DNA of 64,000 nucleotides, from NCBI RefSeq assembly GCF_011605345.1, contig NZ_JAAOXM010000013.1, forward strand, positions 1 through 64,000, in the 5' to 3' direction. The position numbers and the translations under genes were made by a program. The stretch is from Burkholderia sp. D-99. GTDB taxonomy: Bacteria > Pseudomonadota > Gammaproteobacteria > Burkholderiales > Burkholderiaceae. Shown piece by piece: positions 9,333-20,892 of this stretch. Within the stretch, counting starts at the first letter, position 1; the number at the start of each line of letters is the position of its first letter. The notes beneath the pieces are model-generated. The model did no database searches. It saw only the letters and a list, made by a program, of their open reading frames with translations, and was not told the origin of the DNA.

Positions 9333-12266
9333 ATGGCGAGTAACAACGTAGCCCAATTTGCCGCGGAACTGAAAATGCCTGCTGGTGTGCTGCTCGAACA
9401 GCTGCAGGCAGCGGGCGTCCAGAAAGCGAGTGAAGACGATGCGCTGTCCGAAACGGACAAGGCGCGTCTGCTCGATCATTTGCGCAAGTCGCACGGCGCA
9501 ACCGACGGCGACAAGCGCAAGATCACGCTGACCCGCAAGCATACGTCGGAGATCAAGCAATCTGACGCGACGGGCAAGGCTCGCACCATTCAGGTCGAGG
9601 TCCGCAAGAAGCGTACGTTCGTCAAGCGCGACGACGTGGCCGAAGGTGCGGAACAGGGTCAGGCACAGGTCGCCGAAGCGGACGACGATGCGGAACTGAA
9701 GCGTCGTGAAGAAGAAGCGCGCCGCGAGGCCGAGCTGCTCGAGAAGCAGGCGCAGGAACTGCGCGAGCGTCAAGAACGCCTCGAGCGCGACGAAGCGGAA
9801 CGTCGTGCCCGTGAGGAAGCGGCTGAAGCCGAGCGCCGTCGCGCCGAGGAAGAAGCGGCAGCGAAGCGTGCCGCGGCCGAAGCTGCGGCGGCACAGCAGC
9901 AGGCAGCCGCGCAGCAGGCTGCTGCAGCCGAACAGGAAGCGGAGACTGCGCAATCGGCGCAATCCGCGCAGTCCGCGCAGGACGAAGCGCGCGCAGCCGC
10001 CGAACGTGCGGCGCAGCGCGAAGCGGCGAAGAAGGCTGAAGACGCTGCCCGCGAGGCGGCGAACAAGGCGCGCGCCGAGCAGGAAGAGATCAGCAAGCGT
10101 CGTGCGGCGGCAGAAGCCGAAGCGCGCGCGATTCGCGAAATGATGAACACGCCGCGCAAGGCCGTGGTCAAGGCAGTCGAGCCGCCGAAGCCGGTCGAAC
10201 CGCCGAAGCCGGCCGAAGCGAAGGGCACGCTGCACAAGCCGGCAAAGCCGGAAGGTGCGCAGGCGCGTCCGGCCGTGAAGAAGCCGGCCGGTGCGGCACC
10301 GGCAACGACGCAAGCGCCGGCAGGCGCGGGCGACCGCAACAAGAAGCCGGGCGCAGGCAAGGGCGGCTGGCAGGACGATGCGTCGAAGCGCCGCGGCATC
10401 AAGACGCGCGGCGATTCAAGCGGCGGCGTCGACCGCGGCTGGCGCGGCGGCCCGAAGGGGCGCGGCCGTCATCAGGACAGCTCGACGTTCCAGGCGCCGA
10501 CCGAACCGATCGTCCGTGAAGTGCACGTGCCGGAAACCGTGTCGGTTGCCGATCTCGCGCACAAGATGTCGATCAAGGCCTCCGAAGTCATCAAGGTGAT
10601 GATGAAGATGGGCCAGATGGTCACGATCAACCAGGTGCTGGACCAGGAAACGGCGATGATCATCGTCGAGGAACTGGGCCACCGCGCGGTTGCCGCGAAG
10701 CTGGACGATCCGGAAGCACTGCTCGTCGAAGGCGAAACGGGTACCGATGCGGAGCAACTGCCGCGTCCGCCGGTCGTCACGGTCATGGGTCACGTCGACC
10801 ACGGCAAGACCTCGCTGCTTGACCACATCCGCCGCGCGAAGGTTGCCGCTGGCGAAGCGGGCGGCATTACGCAGCACATCGGCGCTTATCACGTCGACAC
10901 GCCGCGTGGCGTCATCACGTTCCTCGATACGCCGGGTCACGAAGCGTTCACGGCAATGCGTGCACGCGGCGCGAAGGCGACCGACATCGTGGTGCTGGTG
11001 GTGGCAGCCGACGACGGCGTGATGCCGCAGACGAAGGAAGCCATCGCCCATGCGAAGGCGGGTGGTGTGCCGATCGTCGTGGCGATCAACAAGATCGACA
11101 AGCCGGACGCGAACCTCGATCGCGTCAAGCAGGAACTGGTTGCGGAAGGCGTCGTGCCGGAAGAGTACGGTGGCGATTCGCCGTTCGTACCGGTGTCGGC
11201 CAAGACGGGCGCGGGTATCGACGATCTGCTCGAGAACGTGCTGCTGCAAGCCGAAGTGCTGGAGTTGAAGGCGCCGGTCGAAGCACCGGCCAAGGGCATC
11301 GTGATCGAAGCGAAGCTCGACAAGGGCAAAGGCCCGGTCGCGACGATCCTCGTGCAGTCCGGTACGCTGAACCGCGGCGACATCGTGCTGGCGGGTACGG
11401 CCTACGGCCGAGTGCGCGCAATGCTCGACGAGAACGGCAAGCCGGCGAAGGAAGCCGGCCCGTCGATCCCGGTCGAAATCCAGGGTCTGTCGGAAGTGCC
11501 GGGCGCGGGCGAAGAAGTGATCGTGCTGCCGGACGAGCGCAAGGCGCGTGAAATCGCCCTGTTCCGTCAAGGCAAGTTCCGCGACGTGAAGCTGGCGAAG
11601 CAGCAGGCCGCGAAGCTGGAAAGCATGCTCGAGCAGATGGGCGAAGGCGAAGTGCAGAACCTGCCGCTCATCATCAAGGCGGACGTGCAGGGCTCGCAGG
11701 AAGCGCTCGTGCAGTCGCTGCTCAAGCTGTCGACCGACGAAGTGCGCGTGCAGATCGTGCACAGCGCGGTGGGTGGCATCAGCGAAAACGACGTCAACCT
11801 CGCAACGGCATCGAAGGCTGTCATCATCGGCTTCAACACGCGTGCGGATGCACAGGCGCGCAAGCTGGCCGAGTCGAATGGCATCGATATCCGCTACTAC
11901 AACATCATCTACGACGCAGTGGATGAGGTGAAGGCGGCAATGTCGGGCATGCTGGCGCCGGAGAAGCGCGAAGTCATCACCGGCATGGTCGAGGTGCGCC
12001 AGGTCTTCAAGGTGCCGAAGATCGGTGCGGTCGCCGGCTGTATGGTGACGGACGGTATCGTCAAGCGCTCGTCGTCGGTGCGCGTGCTGCGCAACAACGT
12101 CGTGATCTTCACGGGCGAACTCGAATCGCTGAAGCGTTTCAAGGACGACGTGAAGGAAGTGAAGCAAGGCTTCGAGTGCGGTATGTCGGTGAAGAACTTC
12201 AACGACATCGTCGAAGGCGACCAGTTCGAAGTCTTCGAAGTGACCGAAGTCGCGCGTACGCTGTAA
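9333..12266 (+). CDS. infB: translation initiation factor IF-2
   Basis: IF-2 is the GTPase that brings initiator tRNA to the 30S subunit. The G1 motif GHVDHGKT is at 486-493, followed by DTPGHEAF (G3) and NKIDKP (G4), then domains II-IV to residue 977. The first 60 residues are the IF2_N fold. A charged Ala/Glu/Arg helix (about 110-270) with a [10 protein letters not shown] run and a Pro/Lys-rich linker follow. Length and plan match long beta-proteobacterial IF-2. Confidence 0.97.
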   Translation: MASNNVAQFAAELKMPAGVLLEQLQAAGVQKASEDDALSETDKARLLDHLRKSHGATDGDKRKITLTRKHTSEIKQSDATGKARTIQVEVRKKRTFVKRDDVAEGAEQGQAQVAEADDDAELKRREEEARREAELLEKQAQELRERQERLERDEAERRAREEAAEAERRRAEEEAAAKRAAAEAAAAQQQAAAQQAAAAEQEAETAQSAQSAQSAQDEARAAAERAAQREAAKKAEDAAREAANKARAEQEEISKRRAAAEAEARAIREMMNTPRKAVVKAVEPPKPVEPPKPAEAKGTLHKPAKPEGAQARPAVKKPAGAAPATTQAPAGAGDRNKKPGAGKGGWQDDASKRRGIKTRGDSSGGVDRGWRGGPKGRGRHQDSSTFQAPTEPIVREVHVPETVSVADLAHKMSIKASEVIKVMMKMGQMVTINQVLDQETAMIIVEELGHRAVAAKLDDPEALLVEGETGTDAEQLPRPPVVTVMGHVDHGKTSLLDHIRRAKVAAGEAGGITQHIGAYHVDTPRGVITFLDTPGHEAFTAMRARGAKATDIVVLVVAADDGVMPQTKEAIAHAKAGGVPIVVAINKIDKPDANLDRVKQELVAEGVVPEEYGGDSPFVPVSAKTGAGIDDLLENVLLQAEVLELKAPVEAPAKGIVIEAKLDKGKGPVATILVQSGTLNRGDIVLAGTAYGRVRAMLDENGKPAKEAGPSIPVEIQGLSEVPGAGEEVIVLPDERKAREIALFRQGKFRDVKLAKQQAAKLESMLEQMGEGEVQNLPLIIKADVQGSQEALVQSLLKLSTDEVRVQIVHSAVGGISENDVNLATASKAVIIGFNTRADAQARKLAESNGIDIRYYNIIYDAVDEVKAAMSGMLAPEKREVITGMVEVRQVFKVPKIGAVAGCMVTDGIVKRSSSVRVLRNNVVIFTGELESLKRFKDDVKEVKQGFECGMSVKNFNDIVEGDQFEVFEVTEVARTL

Positions 12267-12284
12267 CCCTCGCGCATCGGCTCA

Positions 12285-12316
12285 TGGGCGGGGCAGGCTT
12301 GGGCCTGTCCCGCCCA
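12285..12316 (+). terminator. strong hairpin in the infB-rbfA gap
   Basis: A 14-bp stem (TGGGCGGGGCAGGC with its complement, one G-T pair) closed by a short loop and followed by ATTTC. The T tract is too short for an efficient terminator, so partial termination or RNA processing between infB and rbfA is more likely. Confidence 0.5.
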
Positions 12317-12379
12317 TTTCATGGTGGCGTGCCAATACTGGCCGCCGCTTCATCCTGATAAACGGATCACGGATCGATC

Positions 12380-12775
12380 ATGTCCAGGAAACGTACTTCC
12401 CCCAATCGCAACGTGCAGATCGCCGATCAGATTCAGCGCGATCTGTCCGAACTCATCATGCGCGAGGTCAAGGACCCGCGCGTCGGCATCGTGACCATCC
12501 AGAGCGTCGAACTCACGCCGGATTATGCGCACGCGAAGGTCTACTTCACCGCGTTGACCGGCGATCCGGCCAAGACGCAGGAAGCGCTGAATCACGCGTC
12601 GGGTCACTTGCACAACCTGTTGTTCAAGCGCCTGCACATCCATACGGTGCCGACGCTGCATTTCCACTACGACCAGACGATCGAAAAGGCCGTGGAAATG
12701 TCGCGCCTGATCAAGGAAGCGAACTCGACGCGCGCGAAGGACGACGAGGCCGACGCGGACACCAAGGACGACTGA
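12380..12775 (+). CDS. rbfA: 30S ribosome-binding factor RbfA
   Basis: RbfA is a KH-fold cold-shock protein that binds the immature 30S subunit and helps process the 16S 5' end. The 131 residues match the family: [16 protein letters not shown] near the start, V-K-D-P-R-V-G-I-V, and the Y-A-H-A-K-V-Y-F strand. The tail is acidic ([11 protein letters not shown]). truB starts 13 bases later, so the two are probably cotranscribed. Confidence 0.95.
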   Translation: MSRKRTSPNRNVQIADQIQRDLSELIMREVKDPRVGIVTIQSVELTPDYAHAKVYFTALTGDPAKTQEALNHASGHLHNLLFKRLHIHTVPTLHFHYDQTIEKAVEMSRLIKEANSTRAKDDEADADTKDD

Positions 12776-12788
12776 GCTCGACCGGCCT

Positions 12789-13721
12789 ATGACGACTGCA
12801 GCATCCCAACGTCCGCGCGTGCCCCGGCGCGTGCTGGACGGCGTCCTCCTGCTCGACAAGCCGATCGGCCTCTCGAGCAACGATGCGCTGATTCGCGCGA
12901 AGCGCCTGCTGCTCGCGAAAAAAGCCGGTCACACCGGCACGCTCGATCCACTGGCTACGGGTTTGCTGCCGCTGTGCTTCGGCGAGGCGACGAAGTTCTC
13001 GCAGGATCTGCTCGAAGCGGACAAGACTTACGAAGCGACGATGCGTCTCGGCCAGCGTACGGCCACCGGCGACGCGGAAGGCGAGGTGATCGACACGCGG
13101 CCCGTCGAATGCGATCGCGCGGCAGTGGAAGCCGCGCTCGTGCGATTCACCGGCGAGATCGTGCAGGTGCCGCCGATGTATTCGGCGCTCAAGCGCGATG
13201 GCAAGCCACTGTACGAATATGCGCGCGCGGGGCAAACCGTCGAGCGCGAGGGCCGCAATGTGACGATCCTCGCACTCGACCTGCTCGCGTGCGACCTGCC
13301 CGACGTGACGTTTCGCGTGACCTGCAGCAAGGGCACTTACGTGCGCACGCTGGCGGAGGATATCGGCGAGGCGCTCGGCTGCGGTGCGCATCTGACGATG
13401 CTGCGCCGCACGGGCGTCGGTGCGCTGACGCTCGAGCATGCGGTGACGCTCGAAGCGCTGACCGAGGCCGACGAAGCGTCGCGCGATGCGTGGCTCCAGC
13501 CGGTCGATGCGTTGCTGTCGACGTTTCCGCTGGTTCGCCTCGATGAAACGAGCGCGAAGCGGTTCCTGCACGGCCAGCGTCTGCCGCTGTCGGCGCTCGA
13601 TCCGATCGATGCGGCCGAAGGCGGGCGCGTGCGCGTCTATGATGCGACTCGGTTGCTCGGCGTGGCCCGCAAGGCAAGCGGCGTACTGGCACCGGAGCGG
13701 CTCGTCGTCACGGCGGCCTGA
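12789..13721 (+). CDS. truB: tRNA pseudouridine-55 synthase TruB
   Basis: TruB makes pseudouridine 55 in the T loop of tRNAs. The catalytic Asp53 lies in GHTGTLDPLATGLLP, and KTYEATMRLG and the thumb region follow. At 310 residues it is of normal length. It is the last gene of the rimP-nusA-infB-rbfA-truB operon; a strong bidirectional terminator follows at 13753-13785. Confidence 0.96.
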   Translation: MTTAASQRPRVPRRVLDGVLLLDKPIGLSSNDALIRAKRLLLAKKAGHTGTLDPLATGLLPLCFGEATKFSQDLLEADKTYEATMRLGQRTATGDAEGEVIDTRPVECDRAAVEAALVRFTGEIVQVPPMYSALKRDGKPLYEYARAGQTVEREGRNVTILALDLLACDLPDVTFRVTCSKGTYVRTLAEDIGEALGCGAHLTMLRRTGVGALTLEHAVTLEALTEADEASRDAWLQPVDALLSTFPLVRLDETSAKRFLHGQRLPLSALDPIDAAEGGRVRVYDATRLLGVARKASGVLAPERLVVTAA

Positions 13722-13752
13722 CGCATCCGCGCGAACGCGCTCCCGGCGGATT

Positions 13753-13785
13753 AAAAAAGCCCGGTCGAAGTCGACCGGGCTTTTT
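13753..13785 (+). terminator. bidirectional terminator between truB and the efflux operon
   Basis: A perfect 10-bp stem (GCCCGGTCGA/TCGACCGGGC) with a two-base AG gap at its tip (the inner pairs probably open to form a loop), flanked by A6 and T5. It can serve truB on the plus strand and the efflux operon ending at 13807 on the minus strand. Confidence 0.9.
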
Positions 13786-13806
13786 GTTTGCGTTCAGGCT
13801 GCGTGT

Positions 13807-15366
13807 TCAGTGTGCAGCCGATGCCGCGGCACCGGCATCGCCGCCACCTGAGCGCTCGGGTTTCGTGATCCAGATCAGCCCGATCAGCAGCACGAAGATC
13901 GCCGCCGAGATGTAGAACAGGTCGTTCACGCCGAGCTGCGCGGCCTGCTGCGTGGCCAGGTTGTTGATCAGCCCGTGCGCCTGGTCCTGCGTCAGTCCGA
14001 GGTTGCCCATCTGCGTGACGGCCTGGTTGAACGTCGGGTTGTAGACGTTCGTCTGCTCGACCAGTTGCGCATGATGGAGGTTGTTGCGATGGTCCCAGGC
14101 CGTCTGGAAGATCGAGGTGCCGATACCGCCGCACATGATCCGCACGAAGTTCGACAGGCCCGATGCCGCGGGAATGCGGTGGCCGGGCAGGCCGGACAGC
14201 GTGATCGATACCAGCGGGATGAAGAAGCCGGCCATCGCGATGCCCTGTACGAGCGTCGGCAGCGTCAGCGACCATTCGTCGACGCCTGTCGTGTAGCGCG
14301 ACCGCATCCAGAAGCACAGCGCAAACGTCAGGAACGACGCCGTCGAGATAAAGCGCGGATCGGTGCGCGGCAGGTACTTCCCGGTGAGTGGCGACAGCAG
14401 GATCGCGAACAACCCGACCGGCGCCATCACGAGACCGGCGTCGGTCGCGGTGTAGCCGATCTGCGTCTGCAGCCACAGCGGCAACAGCACGAGGTTGCCG
14501 AAGTACAGGCCGTACCCGATCGACAGCGCGACCGTGCCGCCGGTGAAATTCCGCATGCGGAACAGCGACAGGTCGACGACCGGGTGCTCGGCGGTCAATT
14601 CCCAGATGACGAAGAAGGCGAACGCGATGACGGCGGTCAGCGCGAGCACGATGATGGTCGTCGACGCGAACCAGTCGAGATCCTTGCCCTTGTCGAGCAT
14701 GACCTGCAGCGAGCCGACCCAGATGACCAGCAGCGCGAGGCCGACGCCGTCGATCGGTGCGAGGCGTATGGCCGACTCTCGATTGCGGTAGATCGTCCAC
14801 GTCGCGGCGGCAGCGGCGATGCCGACCGGGATGTTGACGTAGAAGATCCATGGCCACGAGTAGTTGTCCGAGATCCAGCCGCCGAGGATCGGGCCGGCAA
14901 CGGGCGCGATCAGCGTCGTCATCGCCCATAGCGCGAGCGCCATCGGCGCCTTGGCGCGCGGATAGCTCGACAGCAGGAGCGCTTGCGACAGCGGAATCAT
15001 CGGGCCCGCAACCGCGCCTTGCAGCACGCGCGACGCCAGCAGGAACGGCAGGTTGGGCGAAAGCCCGCACATCCATGACGAGATCACGAACAGGATGATC
15101 GACGCGAGGAACAGGCGAACCTGCCCGAAGCGGTCGGTCAGCCAGCCGGTCAGTGGCACGGAGATCGCGTTCGCGACTGCGAACGACGTGATGACCCACG
15201 TGCCCTGGTCGGACGACACGCCGAGGTCGCCCGAGATGGTCGGGATCGCGACGTTCGCGATGGACGTGTCGAGCACGTTCATGAACACCGCGAGCGATAC
15301 CGCGATCGTCCCGACCACGAGCTTCCCGCCCTGCAAGGGCGGGTGAGAGACAGGAGCCTGTGCCAT
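13807..15366 (-). CDS. emrB: DHA2-family MFS multidrug efflux permease (EmrB-like)
   Basis: An inner-membrane drug/H+ antiporter of the 14-helix DHA2 family, 519 residues. Family signs are VLDTSIANVAIPTISGDLG in helix 1, the D-R-F-G loop (LTDRFGQVRLF) and G-x-x-x-G-P-x-x-G-G near helix 5 (APVAGPILGGWI). It is the last gene of a marR, outer-membrane channel, emrA, emrB order, with a 28-base gap after emrA. Together these should form a tripartite pump across both membranes. The substrate is unknown. Confidence 0.9.
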   Translation of the reverse strand: MAQAPVSHPPLQGGKLVVGTIAVSLAVFMNVLDTSIANVAIPTISGDLGVSSDQGTWVITSFAVANAISVPLTGWLTDRFGQVRLFLASIILFVISSWMCGLSPNLPFLLASRVLQGAVAGPMIPLSQALLLSSYPRAKAPMALALWAMTTLIAPVAGPILGGWISDNYSWPWIFYVNIPVGIAAAAATWTIYRNRESAIRLAPIDGVGLALLVIWVGSLQVMLDKGKDLDWFASTTIIVLALTAVIAFAFFVIWELTAEHPVVDLSLFRMRNFTGGTVALSIGYGLYFGNLVLLPLWLQTQIGYTATDAGLVMAPVGLFAILLSPLTGKYLPRTDPRFISTASFLTFALCFWMRSRYTTGVDEWSLTLPTLVQGIAMAGFFIPLVSITLSGLPGHRIPAASGLSNFVRIMCGGIGTSIFQTAWDHRNNLHHAQLVEQTNVYNPTFNQAVTQMGNLGLTQDQAHGLINNLATQQAAQLGVNDLFYISAAIFVLLIGLIWITKPERSGGGDAGAAASAAH

Positions 15367-15394
15367 GTCGGTTGTCTTTCCGGAGTCGGAACGG

Positions 15395-16609
15395 TTACAT
15401 CATTTTCGCGACGGCGTTCGACTTCGCCGCGGCCGGCGCCGATGCGTTGCCGCCTGCGTTCTCGGCGATGACGCGGGCGATTTCGGCGTCGGCTTCGTCG
15501 CCGTACTTCGCGAACACGTTGGTCTCGTAGACGGTATTCGGTGCGTTAACGAGCTGGTCGCCGCGTTCGTCCTTGATGTCCACGTCGACCTGCATCGACA
15601 GGCCGATGCGCAGCGGGTGCTTGTCGAGATCCTTCGGATCGAGTTCGATCCGCACCGGCAGGCGCTGCACGACCTTGATCCAGTTACCCGTCGCGTTCTG
15701 CGCCGGCAGCAGCGAGAATGCCGAGCCCGTACCTGCCGAGAAGCCGACCACCTTGCCGTGGTAGACCGCCGACGAGCCGTAGATGTCGGCCGTCAGCTCG
15801 ACCGGCTGGCCGATGCGCATGTGCTTGAGCTGGACTTCCTTGAAGTTGGCATCGACCCACACTGCGTTCAGCGGCACCACCGACATCAGCGGCGTGCCCG
15901 GCGACACGCGCTGGCCGACCTGCACCGAACGTTTCGCGACATAGCCGGTGACCGGCGCGGGCAGCACGTTACGCGCGTTCGCCAGGTACGCGTCGCGAAC
16001 CTTCGCGGCCGCGGCCATCACGTTCGGATGTGATGCGATCGTCGTGTTCGCGGTCAGCGCGCGGTTCGACGCGAGCTGCTGCTGCGACGCGTCGAGCGAA
16101 GCCTGGGCGGCGCGTACGGCGTCGCGTGCGTGCGAGATTTCTTCCTGCGACACGGCGCCCGTCTGCGCGACGGCCATGCGGCGGCGGAGGTCGTCCTCGG
16201 CTTTCGACAGGTCGGACTGGCGCAGCGCGACTTGCGCGCGGTACTGGTCATCGTTGACGAACAGGCCGCGCACCTGGCGCACCGTCTGCGCGAGATTGGC
16301 TTCGGCCTGCTGCAGCGCGACCTGCGAGTCGGCCGGGTCGAGCACGACGAGCGGATCGCCGGCCTTGACCGTCTGCGTATCGTCGGCCTTCACCGCGATC
16401 ACGGTGCCGGTGACCTGCGGCGTGATCTGCACGACGTTGCCGTTCACGTACGCGTCGTCGGTCCCTTCATGGAAGCGGGCGACGAGGAAGTAGTACAGGC
16501 CATACGCGATGGCCGCGATCACGATGACCGCGACAAGCAGCGTCATCATCCGTTTGCGCTTGCCGTTGTTCTGCGGCTGCGCGCTGGCGGCGTTTTGTTG
16601 GTCGCTCAT
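15395..16609 (-). CDS. emrA: EmrA/HlyD-family efflux adaptor protein
   Basis: A periplasmic membrane-fusion protein of 404 residues. One N-terminal membrane helix (about 20-42) is followed by a biotinyl-lipoyl half (GNVVQITPQVTGTVIAV), an alpha-helical hairpin (about 95-200) and a second lipoyl/beta-barrel half (APVTGYVAKRSVQVGQ). It links the EmrB permease to the outer-membrane channel encoded upstream. A GGAG precedes the ATG at 8 bases. The C-terminal 50 residues run past the usual barrel and end in an Ala-rich stretch. Confidence 0.9.
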   Translation of the reverse strand: MSDQQNAASAQPQNNGKRKRMMTLLVAVIVIAAIAYGLYYFLVARFHEGTDDAYVNGNVVQITPQVTGTVIAVKADDTQTVKAGDPLVVLDPADSQVALQQAEANLAQTVRQVRGLFVNDDQYRAQVALRQSDLSKAEDDLRRRMAVAQTGAVSQEEISHARDAVRAAQASLDASQQQLASNRALTANTTIASHPNVMAAAAKVRDAYLANARNVLPAPVTGYVAKRSVQVGQRVSPGTPLMSVVPLNAVWVDANFKEVQLKHMRIGQPVELTADIYGSSAVYHGKVVGFSAGTGSAFSLLPAQNATGNWIKVVQRLPVRIELDPKDLDKHPLRIGLSMQVDVDIKDERGDQLVNAPNTVYETNVFAKYGDEADAEIARVIAENAGGNASAPAAAKSNAVAKMM

Positions 16610-16661
16610 GGCGATTTTCTCCGTCCGTTATTTCGAGTGTCTGCGTAGTGGTGGCGCCGGA

Positions 16662-18158
16662 TCAGTTGGCGGCCTGTTTTGTCGGCTTGTCGGCATCGGG
16701 CGCGGCGAGCGGTGTGCCGGTCGCGTCGAACCCGCCACCCAGCGCCTTGATCAGCGCGAGCTGCATGTCGCGCCGGCGCATCTTCAGGTTGGTCACCGTC
16801 TGCTCCGATGCGAGGCGGTTGCTGTCCGCGGTCAGCACCTGCAGCTGCGGCGACAGGCCGGCCTTGTAGCGGATGACCGCGAGGTCATATGCGCGCGTCG
16901 ATGCGTCGAGTGCGCGTTGCGCATCGCCCATCTGGCGATCGACCGCGCGGATCGACGCGACCTGCGTCGCGACGTCGTTCAGCGCGCTGATCAGCGTCTG
17001 GTTGTAGTTCGCCACCGACAGGTCGAAGTCCGCGTAGCGGCCCTTGAGCTGCGCGCGCAGCGCGCCGGCGTCGAAAATCGGCAGGTGGATCGCCGGCCCG
17101 AACTGCGCCTGGCGGCTCGCGAAGTTCAGGAATTTGCCCCAGCCGAACGCATCGAAGCCGAAGCCGGCCGCGAGGTTCACGTCGGGATAGAACTCGGCCT
17201 TCGCTTCCTTCACGTCGTGCATCGCGGCTTCGACCTGCCAGCGCGCGGCGACGATGTCGGGGCGCCGCGCGACGAGATCGGCCGGCAGGTTGCCGGGCAG
17301 TGCGACTTCGCCGTTCGGGTTCAGCACGGGCGCCGCGATCTGCAGCCCGCGATCCGGGCCCTTGCCGAGCAGTGCCGCGAGCTGGTAGCGCACCGTCGTG
17401 ATCTGGCCGTCGAGATCGGACAGCGAAGCCTGGGTCGTCGCGATATTGCCGCGGGCCGTCTGGCGTTCGACGTTGGTGTCGAGGCCGGCTGAAACGCGGC
17501 CGTCGGTGATCTTGCCGACCGTCTCGCGGTTGGTGATCTCGCGTTGGGCGATATCGCGCAGCGCATAGAGTTGCGCGAGCGAGTTGTAGGTGCGTGCGAC
17601 CGACGACGCGAGCGTGATGCGTGCCTGCTGCATGTCGGCTTCGGCCGCCTTTTCCTGCGACACGGCGGTGTGCAGACGTTCGCGGTTCTTGCCCCACAGG
17701 TCGAGTTCCCACGACGCGCTCGCAAGCGCGTTGTTCTCGCTGTACCACTGGCCGCCGTACGGGGGCGGGAACAACGCGTTCCCCGAATACAGCTCGCGCG
17801 TCCACGAATAGCTGGCTTCCGCCTTCGGCATCAGGTTCGAGCGCGACGATTCAATATACGACGACGCCTTTGCGATGCGCGCCTGCGCCTGCGCGATCGA
17901 CGGACTGCCCTGCAGGGCTTCGTCGATCAGCTTCGGCAACTGCGGATCACCGAACTGGCCGGCCCAGTCGAGCGCGGGCCACTGGCCGCCCTGGGCCGGC
18001 AGGCTCTGGGCGGATTCGAATTGCGACGCGGGGGCGATCTGCTTGTCGCTCTTGATGCCGATGTAATTCGCGCAGCCCGCCAGCGCCAGTGCGGCGACCG
18101 CGGCGGCAACGGCGGCGCGGCACGACCCGGCGCGCACGGACAACGGGGAGGATTTCAT
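16662..18158 (-). CDS. outer-membrane efflux lipoprotein, NodT/OprM family
   Basis: The outer-membrane channel of the tripartite pump, a TolC-like lipoprotein of 498 residues. I chose the ATG at 18158 because it gives a standard lipoprotein signal ending in the lipobox L-A-G-C; a GTG at 18194 would add 12 residues before it. Two outer-membrane-efflux repeats follow, including the family blocks LPADLVARRPDIVAARWQVE and VATQVASIRA. Gene order places it between marR and emrA. Confidence 0.9.
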   Translation of the reverse strand: MKSSPLSVRAGSCRAAVAAAVAALALAGCANYIGIKSDKQIAPASQFESAQSLPAQGGQWPALDWAGQFGDPQLPKLIDEALQGSPSIAQAQARIAKASSYIESSRSNLMPKAEASYSWTRELYSGNALFPPPYGGQWYSENNALASASWELDLWGKNRERLHTAVSQEKAAEADMQQARITLASSVARTYNSLAQLYALRDIAQREITNRETVGKITDGRVSAGLDTNVERQTARGNIATTQASLSDLDGQITTVRYQLAALLGKGPDRGLQIAAPVLNPNGEVALPGNLPADLVARRPDIVAARWQVEAAMHDVKEAKAEFYPDVNLAAGFGFDAFGWGKFLNFASRQAQFGPAIHLPIFDAGALRAQLKGRYADFDLSVANYNQTLISALNDVATQVASIRAVDRQMGDAQRALDASTRAYDLAVIRYKAGLSPQLQVLTADSNRLASEQTVTNLKMRRRDMQLALIKALGGGFDATGTPLAAPDADKPTKQAAN

Positions 18159-18238
18159 CGCGCTGATCCCTGACTCGGAATGAATGATGGACACTGCAAG
18201 GATTTCCTTACATTAATCTGTCAAAAGTAATTGTTATG

Positions 18239-18283
18239 GCAACTATTACGTGATGCTGCCGCCGGCAGTCTCGCAATAGTTGC
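18239..18283. promoter_or_regulatory. inverted repeat at the end of marR, before the efflux genes
   Basis: GCAACTATT at 18239-18247 and AATAGTTGC at 18275-18283 form a perfect 9-base inverted repeat, with an inner TGCCG/CGGCA dyad. It overlaps the marR stop codon and lies 80 bases before the outer-membrane channel gene. AATAGTTG occurs again at 18754-18761 in the marR promoter region. It could be a second MarR operator or an RNA hairpin. Confidence 0.45.
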
Positions 18284-18737
18284 TGAGAATGCGGCGCAGC
18301 ATGCTCTTCAGGAACCCGACTTCTTCCGGCGTAAACCCGTCCAGCACCTGGTCGAGCACGCTGCGGAAAATCGGCGGGAGCCGTTCGGCGAGCGCACGGC
18401 CTTCGTCGGTCAGCTCGAGTCGCACGACACGCCGATCCTCGATGCTGCGGACGCGGGACAGCAGCCCGCGCTTCTCGACCCGGTCGAGCAGGCGCGTGAC
18501 CGCGCTCGCGTCGATCCCGTACTCGCGCGCGAGCTCGGCGGCCGTCGAGCACTTGCCGACCGCGATCATGAACAGCATGCTCGCCTGCGTGCCCGTGATG
18601 CCGAGCTCTTCCTGCGTGCGTTGCGTGACGAGGTTGGTCATCACCGACTTCACGCGCGACATCAGATAACCGACGCTGTCGTTCATCTGATACGACGACA
18701 GCGGCGAAACGGGTGGTTGGGTAGAAGAATCCGACAT
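18246..18737 (-). CDS. MarR family transcriptional regulator of the efflux operon
   Basis: A 163-residue winged-helix MarR regulator, probably a repressor relieved by the pump's substrates. The DNA-binding part is visible as LGITGTQASMLFMIAVG, CSTAAELAREYGIDASAVTRLLDRVEKRGLLSR and the wing RSIEDRRVVRLELTDEG. I chose the ATG at 18737 (MSDSSTQ), with AGGG upstream, over a longer frame. It heads the minus-strand order marR, outer-membrane channel, emrA, emrB. Confidence 0.9.
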   Translation of the reverse strand: MSDSSTQPPVSPLSSYQMNDSVGYLMSRVKSVMTNLVTQRTQEELGITGTQASMLFMIAVGKCSTAAELAREYGIDASAVTRLLDRVEKRGLLSRVRSIEDRRVVRLELTDEGRALAERLPPIFRSVLDQVLDGFTPEEVGFLKSMLRRILSNYCETAGGSIT

Positions 18738-18973
18738 AAAACCCTGAAGCTGCAATAGTTGACTAGGCAGCAGTATAGGCACAGTTGCTTGCCGCGGCAA
18801 ATGTTAATCGAACGGCAAAGGGCGCGCTTCGTGTCGCCGAAATCCCTTGTCGTGGTAAGGTTTTTTGCGCTCGCCGACGACGCGGGCTTCGACCGATTGG
18901 CGTGTTCGAGGGGAGGGCTTGCCGGCCGGCCGATTGCGTTGCAACGACCTCGTCAGCTCTCGACATTCTCACG

Positions 18974-18982
18974 TGCTATAAT
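18974..18982 (+). promoter_or_regulatory. extended -10 promoter of typA
   Basis: TGCTATAAT contains a perfect TATAAT at 18977-18982 preceded by TGC, the extended -10 form, which fits the lack of a convincing -35 box upstream. Transcription would start near 18989, about 75 bases before typA. Confidence 0.6.
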
Positions 18983-19008
18983 TTGTGGCTTTCCAAGCTG
19001 CAATGCGC

Positions 19009-19038
19009 GCGCCCGTGAAAAAACGAGCGGGCGCTTTT
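19009..19038 (+). terminator. terminator-like hairpin in the typA leader
   Basis: GCGCCCG (19009-19015) can pair with CGGGCGC (19028-19034), followed by TTTT. It falls between the predicted start of transcription and the typA ATG, so it could attenuate typA. The loop of 12 bases is A-rich. Confidence 0.5.
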
Positions 19039-19065
19039 GCGCGTTCAAACGATTTCCAGGTTTCT

Positions 19066-20892
<1,827 letters not shown>

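Larger units (their letters stand above)
18738..19065. other. divergent marR-typA intergenic region
   Basis: About 330 bases with no gene. It contains AATAGTTG at 18754-18761 and a perfect 12-bp palindrome TTGCCGCGGCAA at 18789-18800, both plausible MarR operators. Towards typA are an extended -10 promoter and a terminator-like hairpin, listed separately. Confidence 0.5.
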
